A DNA stretch of 64,000 nucleotides, taken from the NCBI RefSeq assembly GCF_004923315.1, contig NZ_CP039645.1, positions 36,001 to 100,000 on the forward strand, written 5' to 3'. Position numbers and translations under genes: made by a program. Source of the DNA: Azospirillum sp. TSA2s (GTDB lineage: Bacteria > Pseudomonadota > Alphaproteobacteria > Azospirillales > Azospirillaceae). Under the pieces are notes generated by a model, which was not told the DNA's origin, ran no database searches, and saw only the letters and a program-made list of their open reading frames with translations. Of the stretch, positions 54,612-63,993 are shown piece by piece. How positions within the stretch are numbered: the stretch's first letter is position 1; each line of letters starts with the position of its first letter.

Positions 54612-55778
54612 ATGCAGGTAGGAGTCTATGAGTTCCTGGCGCAAGACCGGGTCATCTACGGCCGGCCGGCGGCCGAGGCCGTTGCGGCCACCGTCGCGAC
54701 GCTGGGCAAGCGGCGCCCGCTGATCGTGGCGAGCCGGACGCTGAGCCGTTCCACCGGTGTCGTCGCCGCCATCCGTGCGGCGCTGGGCGACGCCTGCGCC
54801 GGGGTCTTCGACGGCTGCGTCGAGCATGTGCCGCGCGCCTCCGTCCTCGCTTTGGCCGGGGAGGTGCGGCGGCTCCAACCGGACCTGATCGTCACCGTCG
54901 GCGGCGGAACGCCGATAGACACGGTGAAGGTGGCGCTGGTGGCGCTGGCCGAGGGGATCACCGATGCGGCCGGCTTCGACACCGTCCGCATCCGGGTCGC
55001 TGAGGACGGAAGCCGCATCGTCCCGGTGGTGAAGGACCCGCCGCTGCGCCAGATCATCGTGCCGACCACCCTGTCGGGGGCCGAATTCTCCAACCTGGGC
55101 GGCGCCACCGACGCGGAGCGCCGGGTCAAGGATCTCTACACCGGACGGCACATCGGTGGGCAGGTGGTCATCCTCGATCCCGCCGTGACGGTCCACACGC
55201 CGGAGCGGCTGTGGCTGTCCACCGGCATCCGCGCCGTCGACCATGCGGTGGAAACGGTCTGCTCGCGCCGGCCGCAGCCCTTCACCGACGCGACGTGCCT
55301 GCACGGGCTGACCATGCTGGCGCGCGCGCTGCGGGCCAACCGGGAGCGGCCGGACGATCTCGACGCCCGGCTGGAGAGCCAGCTCGGTGTCTGGCTGGCC
55401 ACGACCGGGCTCGGCCGGGTGGAGTGGGGCGCCAGCCACGGCATCGGCCACCAGCTTGGCGCGGTCGCCGGCGTGCCGCACGGCCATTGCTCCTGCGTGA
55501 TGTTGCCCAGCGTGCTGCGCTGGAACCAGGCTGTGAACGCTGACCGCCAAGCGCTGGTGGCCCGCGCGCTGGGGTGGGGGGACGGCGACGCCGCAGCGGC
55601 GGTCGCCGATCTGGTGCACGATCTCGGCCAGCCGGGCAGCCTGCGGTCGGTCGGGGTGACGCGCGACCATTTCGCAGCCATCGCGGCAGGGGCCATGCAA
55701 AACATGATGGTGCGCAGCAACCCGCGTCCGATCACCGGGGAGGATGATGTCCGGGAGATCCTCGAATTGGCATGGTGA
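54612..55778 (+). CDS. Iron-containing (group III) alcohol dehydrogenase, maleylacetate-reductase-like
   Basis: The product has 388 residues. The NAD-binding GGGTPIDT is at 97-104. Metal ligands of the Fe-ADH family appear as Asp210/His211 region (RAVDHAVET) and the His cluster ASHGIGHQLGAVAGVPHGH at 275-292. The family includes maleylacetate reductase and gamma-hydroxybutyrate dehydrogenase, so a 4-keto/4-hydroxy interconversion is possible here. It lies between the binding protein and livG, 52 bp after the former. Confidence 0.9.
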   Translation: MQVGVYEFLAQDRVIYGRPAAEAVAATVATLGKRRPLIVASRTLSRSTGVVAAIRAALGDACAGVFDGCVEHVPRASVLALAGEVRRLQPDLIVTVGGGTPIDTVKVALVALAEGITDAAGFDTVRIRVAEDGSRIVPVVKDPPLRQIIVPTTLSGAEFSNLGGATDAERRVKDLYTGRHIGGQVVILDPAVTVHTPERLWLSTGIRAVDHAVETVCSRRPQPFTDATCLHGLTMLARALRANRERPDDLDARLESQLGVWLATTGLGRVEWGASHGIGHQLGAVAGVPHGHCSCVMLPSVLRWNQAVNADRQALVARALGWGDGDAAAAVADLVHDLGQPGSLRSVGVTRDHFAAIAAGAMQNMMVRSNPRPITGEDDVREILELAW

Positions 55779-55873
55779 ACGCCGCAAATGTGAAACAGGG
55801 CGTGTTCGGGGCTCTCAACAAAATGTTTTCACAATAAAAAGTTGAACTCAATGGCGCGAGCGGAGGAAATGCG

Positions 55874-56626
55874 GTGTCAGACATCATCCTGGAAGCGCGC
55901 ACCCTGACGAAGGAGTTCAAGGGGTTCGTGGCGGTGAAGGAGGTGAACCTTCAGGTTCGCCGCGGCACCATCCACGCGCTGATCGGCCCGAACGGCGCCG
56001 GCAAGAGCACGGTGTTCAACCTGCTGACCAAGTTCCTCACCCCCACGCGCGGCCAGATCCTCTACAAGGGCCGCGACATCACCCGCACCAAGCCGGCCGA
56101 CATCGCGCTGATGGGGCTGGTCCGCTCCTTCCAGATCTCGGCCGTCTTCCCGCACCTCAGCGTGCTGGAGAATGTCCGCGTCGCCTTGCAGCGACCGCTC
56201 GGCACCAGTTTCCATTTCTGGAAGTCCGAGTCGTCGCTCTACGACCTGCATGACCGGGCGCTGGAACTGATCGAGGCGGTCAACCTCACCCCCTGGGCCG
56301 GCCACACCGCCGCCGAGCTGCCCTATGGCCGCAAGCGCGCCCTGGAGATCGCCACCACCCTGGCGCTCGACCCGGAGGTGATGCTGCTCGACGAGCCGCT
56401 GGCCGGCATGGGCCATGAGGACATTGAGGGCACGGCGGCGCTGATCAAGCGGGTCGCCGCCGACCGCACCGTGCTGATGGTGGAGCACAATTTGTCGGTC
56501 GTCGCCCACCTGTCGGACACCATCACCGTTCTGCGCCGCGGCGAGATCCTGGCGGAGGGACCCTACGAGGTCGTCTCCAGGAACCCGCAGGTGATGGAAG
56601 CTTATATGGGGACCGGACATGCCTGA
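55874..56626 (+). CDS. livG: Branched-chain-type ABC transporter ATP-binding protein LivG
   Basis: The product has 250 residues from a GTG start with GGAGG upstream. Walker A is GPNGAGKST; the signature is LPYGRKRALEIA in place of LSGGQ, normal for LivG; Walker B is VMLLDEPLAGMG; the switch His is in MVEHN. Energises uptake by LivHM. The stop overlaps livF by 8 bp. Confidence 0.94.
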   Translation: MSDIILEARTLTKEFKGFVAVKEVNLQVRRGTIHALIGPNGAGKSTVFNLLTKFLTPTRGQILYKGRDITRTKPADIALMGLVRSFQISAVFPHLSVLENVRVALQRPLGTSFHFWKSESSLYDLHDRALELIEAVNLTPWAGHTAAELPYGRKRALEIATTLALDPEVMLLDEPLAGMGHEDIEGTAALIKRVAADRTVLMVEHNLSVVAHLSDTITVLRRGEILAEGPYEVVSRNPQVMEAYMGTGHA

Positions 56627-57356
56627 CGGGATGCACACAAAGACCGCCCACACCGGAACGGCGATGCTGGAGATCGCCGACCTGCACGGCTACTACGGCG
56701 AAAGCCATGTGCTGCACGGCGTCAGCCTGGAGGTGCGGCAGGGCGAGGTGGTGACGCTGCTGGGCCGCAACGGTGCCGGCAAGACCTCGACCATGCGCGC
56801 CATCATGGGGATCATGGGCAAGCGCACCGGCTCGATCCGCTTCCAGGGCACCGAGCTGATCGGCATGGCCCAGCACAGGATCCCGCGCCTGGGCATCGGC
56901 TATGTGCCGGAGGAGCGCGGCATCTTCTCAAGCCTCAGCGTCGACGAGAACCTGACGCTGCCGCCGGTGGTGAAGGACGGCGGGATGACGGTGCCGCAGA
57001 TCCACGACCTGTTCCCCAACCTGAAGGGCCGCGGCTCGACGCAGGGCACGCGGCTGTCGGGCGGCGAGCAGCAGATGCTGGCAATCGCCCGCATCCTGCG
57101 CACCGGCGCCACCCTGATCCTGCTGGACGAGCCGACCGAGGGTCTGGCCCCGGTCATCATCGAGCAGATCGGCGTCGCGGTGCGGGCGCTCAAGGCGCGC
57201 GGCTTCACCATCGTGCTGGTGGAGCAGAACTTCCGCTTCGCCGCCACCATCGCCGACCGCCATTACGTGATGGAGGAGGGGCATGTGGTGGACATGATCC
57301 CCAACGACCAGCTCGACGCCAACATGGACAAGCTCCACACCTATCTCGGCGTGTGA
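56619..57356 (+). CDS. livF: Branched-chain-type ABC transporter ATP-binding protein LivF
   Basis: The product has 245 residues. Walker A is GRNGAGKTS, the signature LSGGEQQMLAIAR, Walker B LILLDEPTEGLAP and the switch VLVEQN. It starts at the ATG overlapping livG; a second ATG lies four codons later (56631). The first residues (to about 18) are extra relative to typical LivF, which begins near MLEIADLHGYYG (56664). Confidence 0.93.
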   Translation: MPDGMHTKTAHTGTAMLEIADLHGYYGESHVLHGVSLEVRQGEVVTLLGRNGAGKTSTMRAIMGIMGKRTGSIRFQGTELIGMAQHRIPRLGIGYVPEERGIFSSLSVDENLTLPPVVKDGGMTVPQIHDLFPNLKGRGSTQGTRLSGGEQQMLAIARILRTGATLILLDEPTEGLAPVIIEQIGVAVRALKARGFTIVLVEQNFRFAATIADRHYVMEEGHVVDMIPNDQLDANMDKLHTYLGV

Positions 57357-57374
57357 GCGGGAGAGAGACGCCCG

Positions 57375-58262
57375 ATGTCCCAACTGCTCGGCATTCCGCC
57401 GCAAGCCCTGTTCGGCCAGCTTCTGCTCGGCCTGATCAACGGCTCCTTCTATGCGCTGCTCAGCCTGGGGCTGGCGGTGATCTTCGGCATGCTCAACGTC
57501 GTCAACATGGCGCATGGTGCGCTCTACATGGTCGGCGCCTTCGTGGCGTGGCTGCTGCTGAGCCATGCCGGCGTCGGCTATTGGGGGGCGCTGGTGCTGG
57601 CGCCGCTGGTGGTCGGCGCCGTCGGGCTGGTGCTGGAGCGCACCATGCTGCGCCGGCTCTACAAGGTCGACCATCTCTATGGCCTGCTGCTGACCTTCGG
57701 GCTGGCGCTGATCTTCGAGGGCGCCTTCCGCCACCAGTATGGCGTGTCGGGCCAGCCCTATCCCATTCCCGACCTGCTGAAGGGCGGCACCAACCTGGGC
57801 TTCATGTATCTGCCGACCTACCGTGGCTGGGTGGTGGCGGCGTCGCTTCTGGTGTGCCTTGGCACCTGGTTCGCCATCGAGCGGACCAAGCTGGGCGCCT
57901 ATCTGCGGGCGGCGACGGAGAACCCGACGCTGGTGCAGGCCTTCGGCATCAACGTGCCGGTGATGGTGTCGCTGACCTACGGCTTCGGCGTGGCGCTGGC
58001 CGGTCTGGCCGGCGTTCTGGCGGCGCCGATCTATCAGGTGTCGCCGCTGATGGGGGCGAACCTGATCATCGTGGTGTTCGCGGTGGTGGTGATCGGCGGC
58101 ATGGGATCGATCCTCGGCGCCATCGTCACCGGGCTGGGGCTGGGGTTGCTGGAAGGGCTGACCAAGGTCTTCTATCCCGAAGCGTCCAACATCGTGGTGT
58201 TCGTCATTATGGCCGTGGTGCTGATGGTGAAGCCGGCCGGCCTGTTCGGACGGGAGAGATAA
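57375..58262 (+). CDS. livH: Branched-chain-type ABC permease LivH
   Basis: The 295-residue membrane permease has about eight helices, with LGLAVIFGMLNVVNMAHGALYMVGAF near the N-terminus (in part: MLNVVNMAHGALYM) and the EAA-type loop RAATENPTLVQAFGINV. Forms the channel with LivM. It begins 18 bp after livF. Confidence 0.94.
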   Translation: MSQLLGIPPQALFGQLLLGLINGSFYALLSLGLAVIFGMLNVVNMAHGALYMVGAFVAWLLLSHAGVGYWGALVLAPLVVGAVGLVLERTMLRRLYKVDHLYGLLLTFGLALIFEGAFRHQYGVSGQPYPIPDLLKGGTNLGFMYLPTYRGWVVAASLLVCLGTWFAIERTKLGAYLRAATENPTLVQAFGINVPVMVSLTYGFGVALAGLAGVLAAPIYQVSPLMGANLIIVVFAVVVIGGMGSILGAIVTGLGLGLLEGLTKVFYPEASNIVVFVIMAVVLMVKPAGLFGRER

Positions 58263-58265
58263 GCC

Positions 58266-59231
58266 ATGACCATGCAAACCCGCGACACACTGCACGAAGG
58301 CCTTGTCATGTCCGGCGGCTCGCCGAAGATCCTGCTGACCGGAGCCGGGCTGCTGCTGGCGGTCCTGGCGCCCTATGTCCTGTATCCCGTCTTTCTGATG
58401 AAGGTGCTGTGCTTCGCGCTGTTCGCCTGCGCCTTCAACCTGCTGATCGGCTTCGCCGGGCTGCTCAGCTTCGGCCATGCCGCCTTCTTCGGCGGGGCGG
58501 CCTACATCGCCGCGCATGTGGTGAAGGAATGGGGCTGGGCGCCGGAGGCAGGCCTGCTCGCCGCCACCGCGGTCGCCGGGCTGCTGGGGCTGGTCTTCGG
58601 CCTGATCGCCATCCGCCGGCAGGGCATCTATTTCGCCATGATCACGCTGGCGCTGTCGCAGATGGTGTTCTTCCTGGCGCTGCAGCTGCCCTTCACCCAT
58701 GGCGAGGACGGCATCCAGGGCGTGCCGCGCGGCCTGCTGTTCGGGCTGTTCGACCTCAGCCAGCCGCTGACCATGTACTACGCCGTGCTGGCGATCTTCG
58801 TCGCCGGCTTCGCCCTGATCTGGCGCACGGTGCATTCGCCCTTCGGCCAGGTGCTGAAGGCGATCCGCGAGAACGAGCCGCGCGCGGTGTCGCTCGGCTA
58901 CCGCACCGACCGCTACAAGCTGGTGGCCTTCGTGCTGTCGGCCTCGCTGGCCGGGCTGGCCGGCGGGACCAAGGCGCTGGTGTTCCAGCTCGCCAGCCTG
59001 ACCGACGTGACGTGGCAGATGTCGGGCGAGGTGGTGCTGATGACGCTGTTGGGCGGCATGGGCACGCTGTTCGGGCCGGTGGTCGGTGCCGGGCTGGTGG
59101 TGACGCTGGAAAGCTACCTCGCCTCCACCAGCCTGCCGGTGCCGGTGGTGATCGGCTGCATCTTCGTCGTCTGCGTCCTGCTCTTCCGCCGCGGTATCGT
59201 CGGCGAGCTGATGGCACGGGTACGGAAATGA
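58266..59231 (+). CDS. livM: Branched-chain-type ABC permease LivM
   Basis: The 321-residue permease has about nine helices, with NLLIGFAGLLSFGHAAFFGG and the coupling loop KAIRENEPRAVSLGYRTDRYKL. It starts 3 bp after livH. It is the last gene of the operon; a convergent radical SAM gene ends 40 bp further on, without a clear terminator between. Confidence 0.94.
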   Translation: MTMQTRDTLHEGLVMSGGSPKILLTGAGLLLAVLAPYVLYPVFLMKVLCFALFACAFNLLIGFAGLLSFGHAAFFGGAAYIAAHVVKEWGWAPEAGLLAATAVAGLLGLVFGLIAIRRQGIYFAMITLALSQMVFFLALQLPFTHGEDGIQGVPRGLLFGLFDLSQPLTMYYAVLAIFVAGFALIWRTVHSPFGQVLKAIRENEPRAVSLGYRTDRYKLVAFVLSASLAGLAGGTKALVFQLASLTDVTWQMSGEVVLMTLLGGMGTLFGPVVGAGLVVTLESYLASTSLPVPVVIGCIFVVCVLLFRRGIVGELMARVRK

Positions 59232-59270
59232 CCCGCTCGGCCGTGGCAACGCCCGGTCCCGGAGGCGCGA

Positions 59271-60785
59271 TCACCCGGCGGCGGTGCTCCCGGCGGTGGC
59301 GCCGAGCATGTGCCGGATCTGTGCATAGCGACCCAGCGCCCCCATCACCTCCATCTGGGCGTCGGGTCTGAAGCGGGCGGCGGTCATGGCGTCGAGGATC
59401 ATCTGCTTTTCGGCGGGGCCGAAGCCGGACAACCGCTTCAGCACGCTGCGCAGCAACGGCGACAGCGGGATCGGTTGCGATGCCTGCACGGGACGGTTCG
59501 CTCCGCCGTAAGCGTCCAGGAATTTCGCGATCCGGCGGCCGTAGGCGGCCGGGCTGTAGATGTCGGCGCACAGCCGCGCCAGCCCGTCGAGCAGGTCGCG
59601 CCGGCTCATCCGCGCCGGGTGGATGTTGGTGGTGAAGGGGTTGGCCGCACTCTGCGCGTCGTCGCCGGCCAGCCGCCCCTCGGCGGCGAGACGATCGTGG
59701 AGCGGGGTGCCCGGCGGCGCCACCAGCGCGCCCACCGACAGCACCGGCACCGGGCAATCCTCGATGAAGCCGGCCAGCCGGTCGAAGATGTCGGGCCCGT
59801 CGGCGTCGAAGCCGACGATGATGCCGCCGGACACCGCGATGCCGTGCGACAGGATGGTGGCCAGCGCGTCAGAGGTCGACTGGTAGAGGTTCTGCAGCTT
59901 GCCGGACTGGCGCAGGCTGTCCTCGTTGATCGTCTCGATGCCGATGAAGACGTTGTCCAGCCCAGCCGCCTTGCAGGCCGCCATCAGATCGGCGTCGCGG
60001 GCGAGGTCGATCGACACCTGGGTCATGAAGCGCATCGGCGCATCGGCATGCGCCTCGTTCCACCGCCGCAATGCCGTCAGCATGTCGTGCGCACGGCTGC
60101 GGTAGACGGTGAAGTTGTCGTCGGCCAGGAAGACGCTGCGGTAGCCGTGGCGGTGCAGGACGTCCAGCTCGGCGATCACCTGATCGGGATCCTTGTGGCG
60201 CTGCTTGCGGCCGAGATATTGGATCACGTCGCAGAAATCGCACTGGAAGGGACAGCCGCGGGAGGTCTGGATCGCCCCCATGTTGGCGCTCTCGTTGGGA
60301 TAGAGGTCCCAGCGCGGCAGCGGAGAGCGCCGAAGGTCGGGCCGCGTCCCTTCGTAGCGGTCGCGCGGCCGGCCGGCGGCCAGATCGGTGAACAGATCCG
60401 CCGCGATGTCCTCGATCTCGCCGGTGACCAGCACGTCGGCGTGGGGGCGCACATCCTCCGGGCTGAGCGAGGCGTAGGAGCCGCCGATCACCACCCGCCG
60501 CCCCATCGCGCGGTAGCGGTCGGCCAGCTGCAGCATGCGGTTGCGCTGGGACGACTTGCCGGTGATCGCGACGATGTCGGCGTCCTCGGTGGCGGGGCGG
60601 TCCGGCAGCGGCGTGATCGCCTCGTCGGACAGGCGGATGTCCCAGTCCGGCGGCACGAAGGCGGCCAGAGTCGTGGTCGACAGGTCTGCCACCGAGCTGC
60701 GCCCGCCAAGTCCCCAGGCCGCGAAGAAATCGGCCGTGTGGTAGCCGGGGAAATCCGCCGCCGGGTTGATGATGTGAATGCGCAC
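59271..60785 (-). CDS. B12-binding-domain radical SAM protein (DUF4070-type C-terminus)
   Basis: The product has 504 residues from a GTG with AGGAG nine bases upstream; a longer frame from 60902 lacks support. A cobalamin-binding-like Rossmann region covers about 30-135 (DADIVAITGKSSQRN, VVIGGSYASLSPEDV). The radical SAM core has C178, C182 and C185 (GCPFQCDFC), then IGIETINEDSLRQSGK. The C-terminal part resembles DUF4070. Such enzymes do radical methylations or rearrangements; the substrate is unknown. It stands alone. Confidence 0.9.
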   Translation of the reverse strand: MRIHIINPAADFPGYHTADFFAAWGLGGRSSVADLSTTTLAAFVPPDWDIRLSDEAITPLPDRPATEDADIVAITGKSSQRNRMLQLADRYRAMGRRVVIGGSYASLSPEDVRPHADVLVTGEIEDIAADLFTDLAAGRPRDRYEGTRPDLRRSPLPRWDLYPNESANMGAIQTSRGCPFQCDFCDVIQYLGRKQRHKDPDQVIAELDVLHRHGYRSVFLADDNFTVYRSRAHDMLTALRRWNEAHADAPMRFMTQVSIDLARDADLMAACKAAGLDNVFIGIETINEDSLRQSGKLQNLYQSTSDALATILSHGIAVSGGIIVGFDADGPDIFDRLAGFIEDCPVPVLSVGALVAPPGTPLHDRLAAEGRLAGDDAQSAANPFTTNIHPARMSRRDLLDGLARLCADIYSPAAYGRRIAKFLDAYGGANRPVQASQPIPLSPLLRSVLKRLSGFGPAEKQMILDAMTAARFRPDAQMEVMGALGRYAQIRHMLGATAGSTAAG

Positions 60786-61167
60786 CAGCGCCCGCTCCTG
60801 TCCGGCCTGAACCTGCTTCGTCCGTTGGATAAGGAGCTGAACAATCACCGGCAGGCAAGGCTTTGCTGTGCCGCCCGGTTCGTCCGGAGGCCGCGGATGC
60901 ACCGTATTGGGGCCGACGGCGGGGCCGCGTGGAGCATGTTGACTCCGGCGTAGCGGCAGGCTTATTCAAATCCGTAAGGAATTCGGCATGGATTGTTATC
61001 GATGGCCGCAACAGGGGCGGTGTCGATCCCAAGAAACGATCCGAAGCGGAAAAGGCTGTGGGATTTGAGTGAAGACCATGGGCATTCTGGCAAATCGCAA
61101 TATGCCCCGGTATGATTTGAATCGATGCAGTCATGCCGACAGCGGTGATTTGGAAGGATAAGCACGC
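60786..61167. other. 382-bp gene-free stretch
   Basis: This stretch must hold the promoters of the radical SAM gene (minus) and the DUF4280 gene (plus). I see no hairpin, known operator or short gene with a ribosome-binding site in it, apart from GGAAGGA just before 61168. Confidence 0.5.
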
Positions 61168-61557
61168 ATGCCGATGCAGGTGGTGAACGGCGCGACGCTT
61201 CAATGCAGCTTCGGGATGGCCCCGTCGACCTTCGTTGTGCTTCCCGTCCATGGCGTCATGGACGGCAATCAGCCGGCGGCGAACATCACGGACCACAAGC
61301 CGATGGTCAACATCATGCCGTTCGGTATGTGCACCAGCCTTGCCAACCCGACGGTGGCTTCGGCGACGGCGGCGGCGATGGGCGTGCTGACGCCGATGCC
61401 CTGCATTCCCGCCACCCTGACGCCCTGGGTGCCGGGCGCGCCGACGGTGATGCTGGACCATATGCCGGCGCTGGACAACGTGTCGAAGTGCATGTGCAAC
61501 TGGGGCGGCGTGGTGTCGGTGGTCAATCCCGGGCAGACGACGACCGTCATTCCTTGA
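61168..61557 (+). CDS. DUF4280 / PAAR-like protein
   Basis: The product has 129 residues. The family pattern is clear: NGATLQCSFGMAPSTFVVLP, HKPMVNIMPFGMCTSLANP, VLTPMPCIPATLTPW and SKCMCNWGGVVSVVNPGQT. Four conserved Cys are present. DUF4280 proteins are PAAR-like tip proteins linked to contractile injection or type VI secretion systems. No sheath, tube or baseplate gene is in the window, so it may be an orphan or may serve a system outside. Start at 61168 behind GGAAGGA. Confidence 0.88.
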   Translation: MPMQVVNGATLQCSFGMAPSTFVVLPVHGVMDGNQPAANITDHKPMVNIMPFGMCTSLANPTVASATAAAMGVLTPMPCIPATLTPWVPGAPTVMLDHMPALDNVSKCMCNWGGVVSVVNPGQTTTVIP

Positions 61558-62139
61558 AACGGGCGGCCGTGATGCGGATGGCCTGAGACGGACGGCGTCG
61601 GTCTTCGCCGCACCGGTACAACCGCGTCACCATCCGCGCCGCGGCCTGGAAACCGGCTTCGCAGTTTCGGACTTTGGGCATCCTGAACGGATCAGTGGCG
61701 TCGCTGGTCGGATTCCGACCGTGAACCAAGACACATGTGAAGGGCAGGGGTGTGACGGCAATTGCGGTGATGCATTGCCGCTGCGCTCCATCGCACCACC
61801 TATGCTCGCCGGTGTCCTCGCAGGAGGTTGGCAACCGGCTGAGCAAACATGCGCATCTGAATGTGTATCTCTGAACATATTCAATTTTCCACGCTCATTG
61901 ATATCCAGCAATACCCATGGCGTGTATTTTTGTTTTCATTAATCCATTTCCGTGATATGGAAGATGATGAAAATGGAGCAGGCACGCTGAAGCATCAGCC
62001 GGACATATCCGGCCGTAATGCAATGTATATCCGTGTAAATTTTGCGTGATGGGGGCGGGTAAGCCGATCCATAGGCGTCCGCATGTCTTCAAAATTCAGA
62101 TTTCATCCAGTGTTATCATGACGAAGCGGGGAAAGCGCG
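61558..62139. other. 582-bp gene-free stretch with a repeated palindrome and AT-rich right half
   Basis: The left half holds CTGGTCGGATTCCGACC (61704-61720), the same element as in the napC-parB hairpin. From about 61860 the DNA becomes AT-rich, which probably includes the promoter of the gene at 62140. A Cys-rich frame from 61721 (GTG) has no ribosome-binding site. Confidence 0.5.
61704..61720. repeat. Third copy of the GGTCGGA(A/T)TCCGACC palindrome
   Basis: CTGGTCGGATTCCGACC matches 7461-7477 at 16 of 17 bases and the complementary arm 7492-7508 in its 15-bp core exactly. Five further bases on the left (CGTCG versus CGTCA) also agree at four of five positions. Confidence 0.8.
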
Positions 62140-63993
62140 ATGGCATATTTGACTGGGCCGCGGCTGAATTTCACCGGCAAGTTCATCGCCGACGTTTCGA
62201 CCGTCAACAACTTTCCGTCCAACTATGACGGGACGAACTATACGGCGGCCGATTATGCGAACTGGGACATCGGCTATTGGAATCCCTACGGCACCGGTGT
62301 CTGGCGGCTGACCGACTGCGCGGTGACCGGTGCGGTGCGCGGCGACGGCAGCACCGTGTCCGGCGACCCCGTGCTGTCGATGACCCTGGCCGATGCCGAC
62401 GACCAGCCGCCGGCCAAGATGGTCGATCTGGACAGCGAGCAGCAGATGGTCTCGGCCATCTGGGGCCTCGTCGTCCGGTTGGTCGGCGGTGACGGGCAGG
62501 CCGCGCTGCGCAGCAACTTTGCCGTTGCGTCCTTCACCGACCTGTGGAAGCGCAGCCTGACGCCGGGGTCGCTGCCGCAGCACAAGCTGCATCCCGCCTG
62601 CATGTACGGCGCCGCCTGGCAGTCGGTTCTGTCCGATCTCGCCTGGGGCGACGTCGCGGCATCGCCCTTCCTGCAGGAATTGCAGGCTGCTGCCGGGCCG
62701 AGCGGGCTGCTGTCGATCAAGTTCAATGTGGTGGGTTACAACGCTGGCTATTGGATCGGCGACGACGGCACCCGCTATCCGCCGCTGCCCGACTTCACCA
62801 TGGGCCTGATCACCGGCAGCATCGGCGTCGCCCGCGCGGACGAGCCGCGCTTCTTCACGCTGGGCCGCAAGCTGCAGCCGAGCCAGAAGCAGAGCCAGTC
62901 GGCCCCGACCCTGTTCTATTACGCCACCGCGGTGGTGGACGAGGCGCGCAAGGCGCTGGCCATCGACCTCGGCAACTCCATCCCGTTCAAGGAATGGCGC
63001 GGCGACATCGTTGGCGAGACGCTGCAGGTCGGCTATCTCGATGCGGTGCAGGGCTTCCAGCCGCTGGGCGAGGTGACCCCCGACAACGGCTGGTACCGGC
63101 GCACCGCCGGCATCGCCGACATCGCCCTGACCGATGCGCAGCTGTCGGCCGTTGCGACAAGCCCGCTGGCCGTGCGCAAGGCCGGCGCCGATACGTTGCT
63201 GGGGCAGGAGCCGGCCGACGGCAAGGCCCTGCGCGCCGACGAGTTCGTCTTCCGCATGGCTCCCGGCGACAACGCCGAGACCACGGTGTGGGCGACCGTC
63301 TTCGGCAAGCCGCTGGCCGATGCCGAGGTCGCGCTGGCCTTCGACAACAGCTCGCTCGGCGGCGAGGGCGACCCGCCGGTCGGCGTGCCGGCGGGTGCGC
63401 TGGGCTTCCCGCCGTCGGTCCGGACCGATGCCGCCGGCAAGGCCGCCGTCACATTCTCCGCCGGCGATCCGGGTCAGCCGCGCGCGGTGGACGACATCGA
63501 CGGGCAGGTCTATGGCGTGCGGCCGACGCTGAGCGACGCCGGCGCGGACACCTACAGCAACCCCTGGGACTTCATCAGTTTCCTGGTGTGGAGCGGCTAC
63601 GAGATCCCCGAGGAGCCGAGCTGGGAAGCCGACATCAAGCCGATCCTGGCGCAATACGCCGCGCTCTATCCGGTGATGCTGCCGGTGCTGAACATGGGCG
63701 ACTATGACAGCGTGCGCAAACACCTCTATTCGCTGCAAACCGCCCTGTCGCTTCCGGAAGAGAACCCGAACTACATGCCGGCGGTGCGCGACCTGTCGCC
63801 GAACAAGAAGGCTGCGATCCTGAAATGGGCCACCAACCCGGTGCGCGGCACGGCGCCGGCGAAGGCGCTTTCCGCCGGGCCGGTCGCCGACGAGCCGGCG
63901 GCACCCGCGACGGAGTCGATGATGTGGGCCGCCGTCCAGGCGCCGCCGGCCGAGGACACCGCGCCGCACCCTGCCACATATTTGAAGAAATAA
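62140..63993 (+). CDS. Large uncharacterised protein with VioB-type N-terminal motif
   Basis: The product has 617 residues and no signal peptide. The opening LTGPRLNFTGKFIADVSTVNN resembles in part (LTGPRLNFTGKF) the N-terminal domain found in VioB-like and related proteins. The middle (about 370-460) has an Ig-like beta pattern (VWATVFGKPLADAEVALAF, RTDAAGKAAVTFSAGDPG). The region 485-560 (DIKPILAQYAALYPVMLPVL, YMPAVRDLSPNKKAAILKW) resembles segments seen in LodA-type oxidase relatives. The C-terminus is Ala/Pro-rich. The function is not known; I rate these likenesses as weak. A partner gene may lie beyond the right edge. Confidence 0.6.
   Translation: MAYLTGPRLNFTGKFIADVSTVNNFPSNYDGTNYTAADYANWDIGYWNPYGTGVWRLTDCAVTGAVRGDGSTVSGDPVLSMTLADADDQPPAKMVDLDSEQQMVSAIWGLVVRLVGGDGQAALRSNFAVASFTDLWKRSLTPGSLPQHKLHPACMYGAAWQSVLSDLAWGDVAASPFLQELQAAAGPSGLLSIKFNVVGYNAGYWIGDDGTRYPPLPDFTMGLITGSIGVARADEPRFFTLGRKLQPSQKQSQSAPTLFYYATAVVDEARKALAIDLGNSIPFKEWRGDIVGETLQVGYLDAVQGFQPLGEVTPDNGWYRRTAGIADIALTDAQLSAVATSPLAVRKAGADTLLGQEPADGKALRADEFVFRMAPGDNAETTVWATVFGKPLADAEVALAFDNSSLGGEGDPPVGVPAGALGFPPSVRTDAAGKAAVTFSAGDPGQPRAVDDIDGQVYGVRPTLSDAGADTYSNPWDFISFLVWSGYEIPEEPSWEADIKPILAQYAALYPVMLPVLNMGDYDSVRKHLYSLQTALSLPEENPNYMPAVRDLSPNKKAAILKWATNPVRGTAPAKALSAGPVADEPAAPATESMMWAAVQAPPAEDTAPHPATYLKK

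Noticed and set aside
61721..61942. 73-codon Cys-rich frame starting GTG
   Set aside because: There is no ribosome-binding site, the codon pattern changes abruptly into AT-rich DNA, and no homologous family is recognised.
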